A stretch of 15,234 nt of DNA, from contig JADFOM010000030.1 in NCBI GenBank assembly GCA_022562835.1, forward strand, positions 1 to 15,234, read 5' to 3'. Below are positions 14,843-15,234 of the stretch, piece after piece (the first letter of the stretch is position 1; each line of letters opens with the position of its first letter). Under the pieces are notes generated by a model, which did no database searches, was not told the origin of the DNA, and saw only the letters and a list, made by a program, of their open reading frames with translations. The translations under genes were made by a program, and so were the position numbers. Source of the stretch: Acidobacteriota bacterium (GTDB taxonomy: Bacteria; Actinomycetota; Acidimicrobiia; Acidimicrobiales; SHLQ01).

Positions 14843-15234
14843 TGGTTTGGGGCGCGGGCTTGGAGCGCTTATTCCTTCGGATATCGTCGGCGAAAAGACG
14901 GCGGCATACCTCGAGATCCCGATCGGGGATATCGTCCCCAATCGCTACCAGCCCAGGACGACGTTCGACGAAGAAGCATTGAGCGCGCTCGCCGATTCGA
15001 TTCGAGAGATCGGAATCCTGCAACCCGTGCTTGTCCGCCCTCGCGAGGATAGCTTCGAACTGATCGCCGGCGAACGCCGGTGGCGCGCGGCCAAGCGGGC
15101 TGGCCTGACGCACATTCCGGCGATCATACGAGAACTAGAAGAAATGGGCAGCCTTCAGCATGCGATCGTAGAAAACCTGCATCGCATGGATCTCAATGTC
15201 CTCGACGAGGCCGCTGCTTATCGACAGCTTATCG
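14829..15234 (+). CDS. parB: chromosome partitioning protein ParB, 3' end beyond window
   Basis: ParB binds parS and forms the partition complex acted on by ParA. About 135 residues are visible. They begin NRPSGLGRGLGALIPSD, the usual ParB start with the ParA-activating basic segment. Box I NRYQPRTTFDEEAL (about 38-51) is followed by LADSIREIGILQPVLVR, the arginine-rich CTP-binding motif GERRWRAAKRAG (about 79-90), and box III with ENLHRMDLNVLDEAAAY (about 113-129). The helix-turn-helix and dimer domains lie beyond the window. GTG at 14829 is chosen because of Shine-Dalgarno spacing; ATG at 14826 is one codon upstream. It overlaps the parA end by 14 bases, so the two are co-translated. Confidence 0.97.
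   Translation, partial: MNRPSGLGRGLGALIPSDIVGEKTAAYLEIPIGDIVPNRYQPRTTFDEEALSALADSIREIGILQPVLVRPREDSFELIAGERRWRAAKRAGLTHIPAIIRELEEMGSLQHAIVENLHRMDLNVLDEAAAYRQLI

Overview
This window reads as the replication-origin region of an actinobacterial (Actinomycetota) chromosome. The leftward block runs dnaA, dnaN, recF, dciA (DUF721), gyrB, gyrA, a small TadE-like gene, a DUF3566 membrane protein and tRNA-Ile. Apart from the TadE-like gene this is essentially the order known from mycobacteria and relatives. The rightward block runs rpmH, rnpA, yidD, yidC, jag, rsmG, parA, parB, with no mnmE or mnmG, again as in Actinomycetota. The RsmG wording (ARSFGP after an LGSGGG SAM loop), the form of YidC and the moderate G+C suggest the class Acidimicrobiia, but that rests on remembered family patterns and is tentative.

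Layout: 1-50 is the 5' part of a minus-strand tRNA-Ile(GAT). 129-8624 is a minus-strand run of chromosome-maintenance genes. 8625-8850, between dnaA and dnaN, is the best oriC candidate: it has co-oriented DnaA boxes followed by short trinucleotide repeats and an A+T-rich stretch next to dnaN. 8851-10221 is dnaA. 10222-10570 is the divergent control region for dnaA and rpmH, with a convergent DnaA-box pair. 10571-13898 is a tightly packed, partly overlapping plus-strand operon for ribosomal protein L34, RNase P protein, membrane-protein insertion (YidD/YidC), an RNA-binding Jag protein and 16S rRNA methylation. 13899-14056 holds a perfect parS site and a possible parA promoter. 14057 to the window end is parA followed by the first part of parB.

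Together the genes start replication (DnaA, DciA), hold the polymerase on DNA (DnaN), repair forks (RecF), manage supercoiling (GyrA/GyrB) and segregate new origins (ParA/ParB/parS). The rightward operon links ribosome and tRNA maturation to membrane-protein biogenesis.

This is mainly a conserved housekeeping region. I found no mobile element, CRISPR array, defence locus or other clearly new system. The points most worth a second look are the fine structure of the putative origin, the DnaA-box pairs upstream of gyrB and dnaA, the TadE-like gene placed after gyrA, and the apparent loss of the usual groove arginine in YidC.
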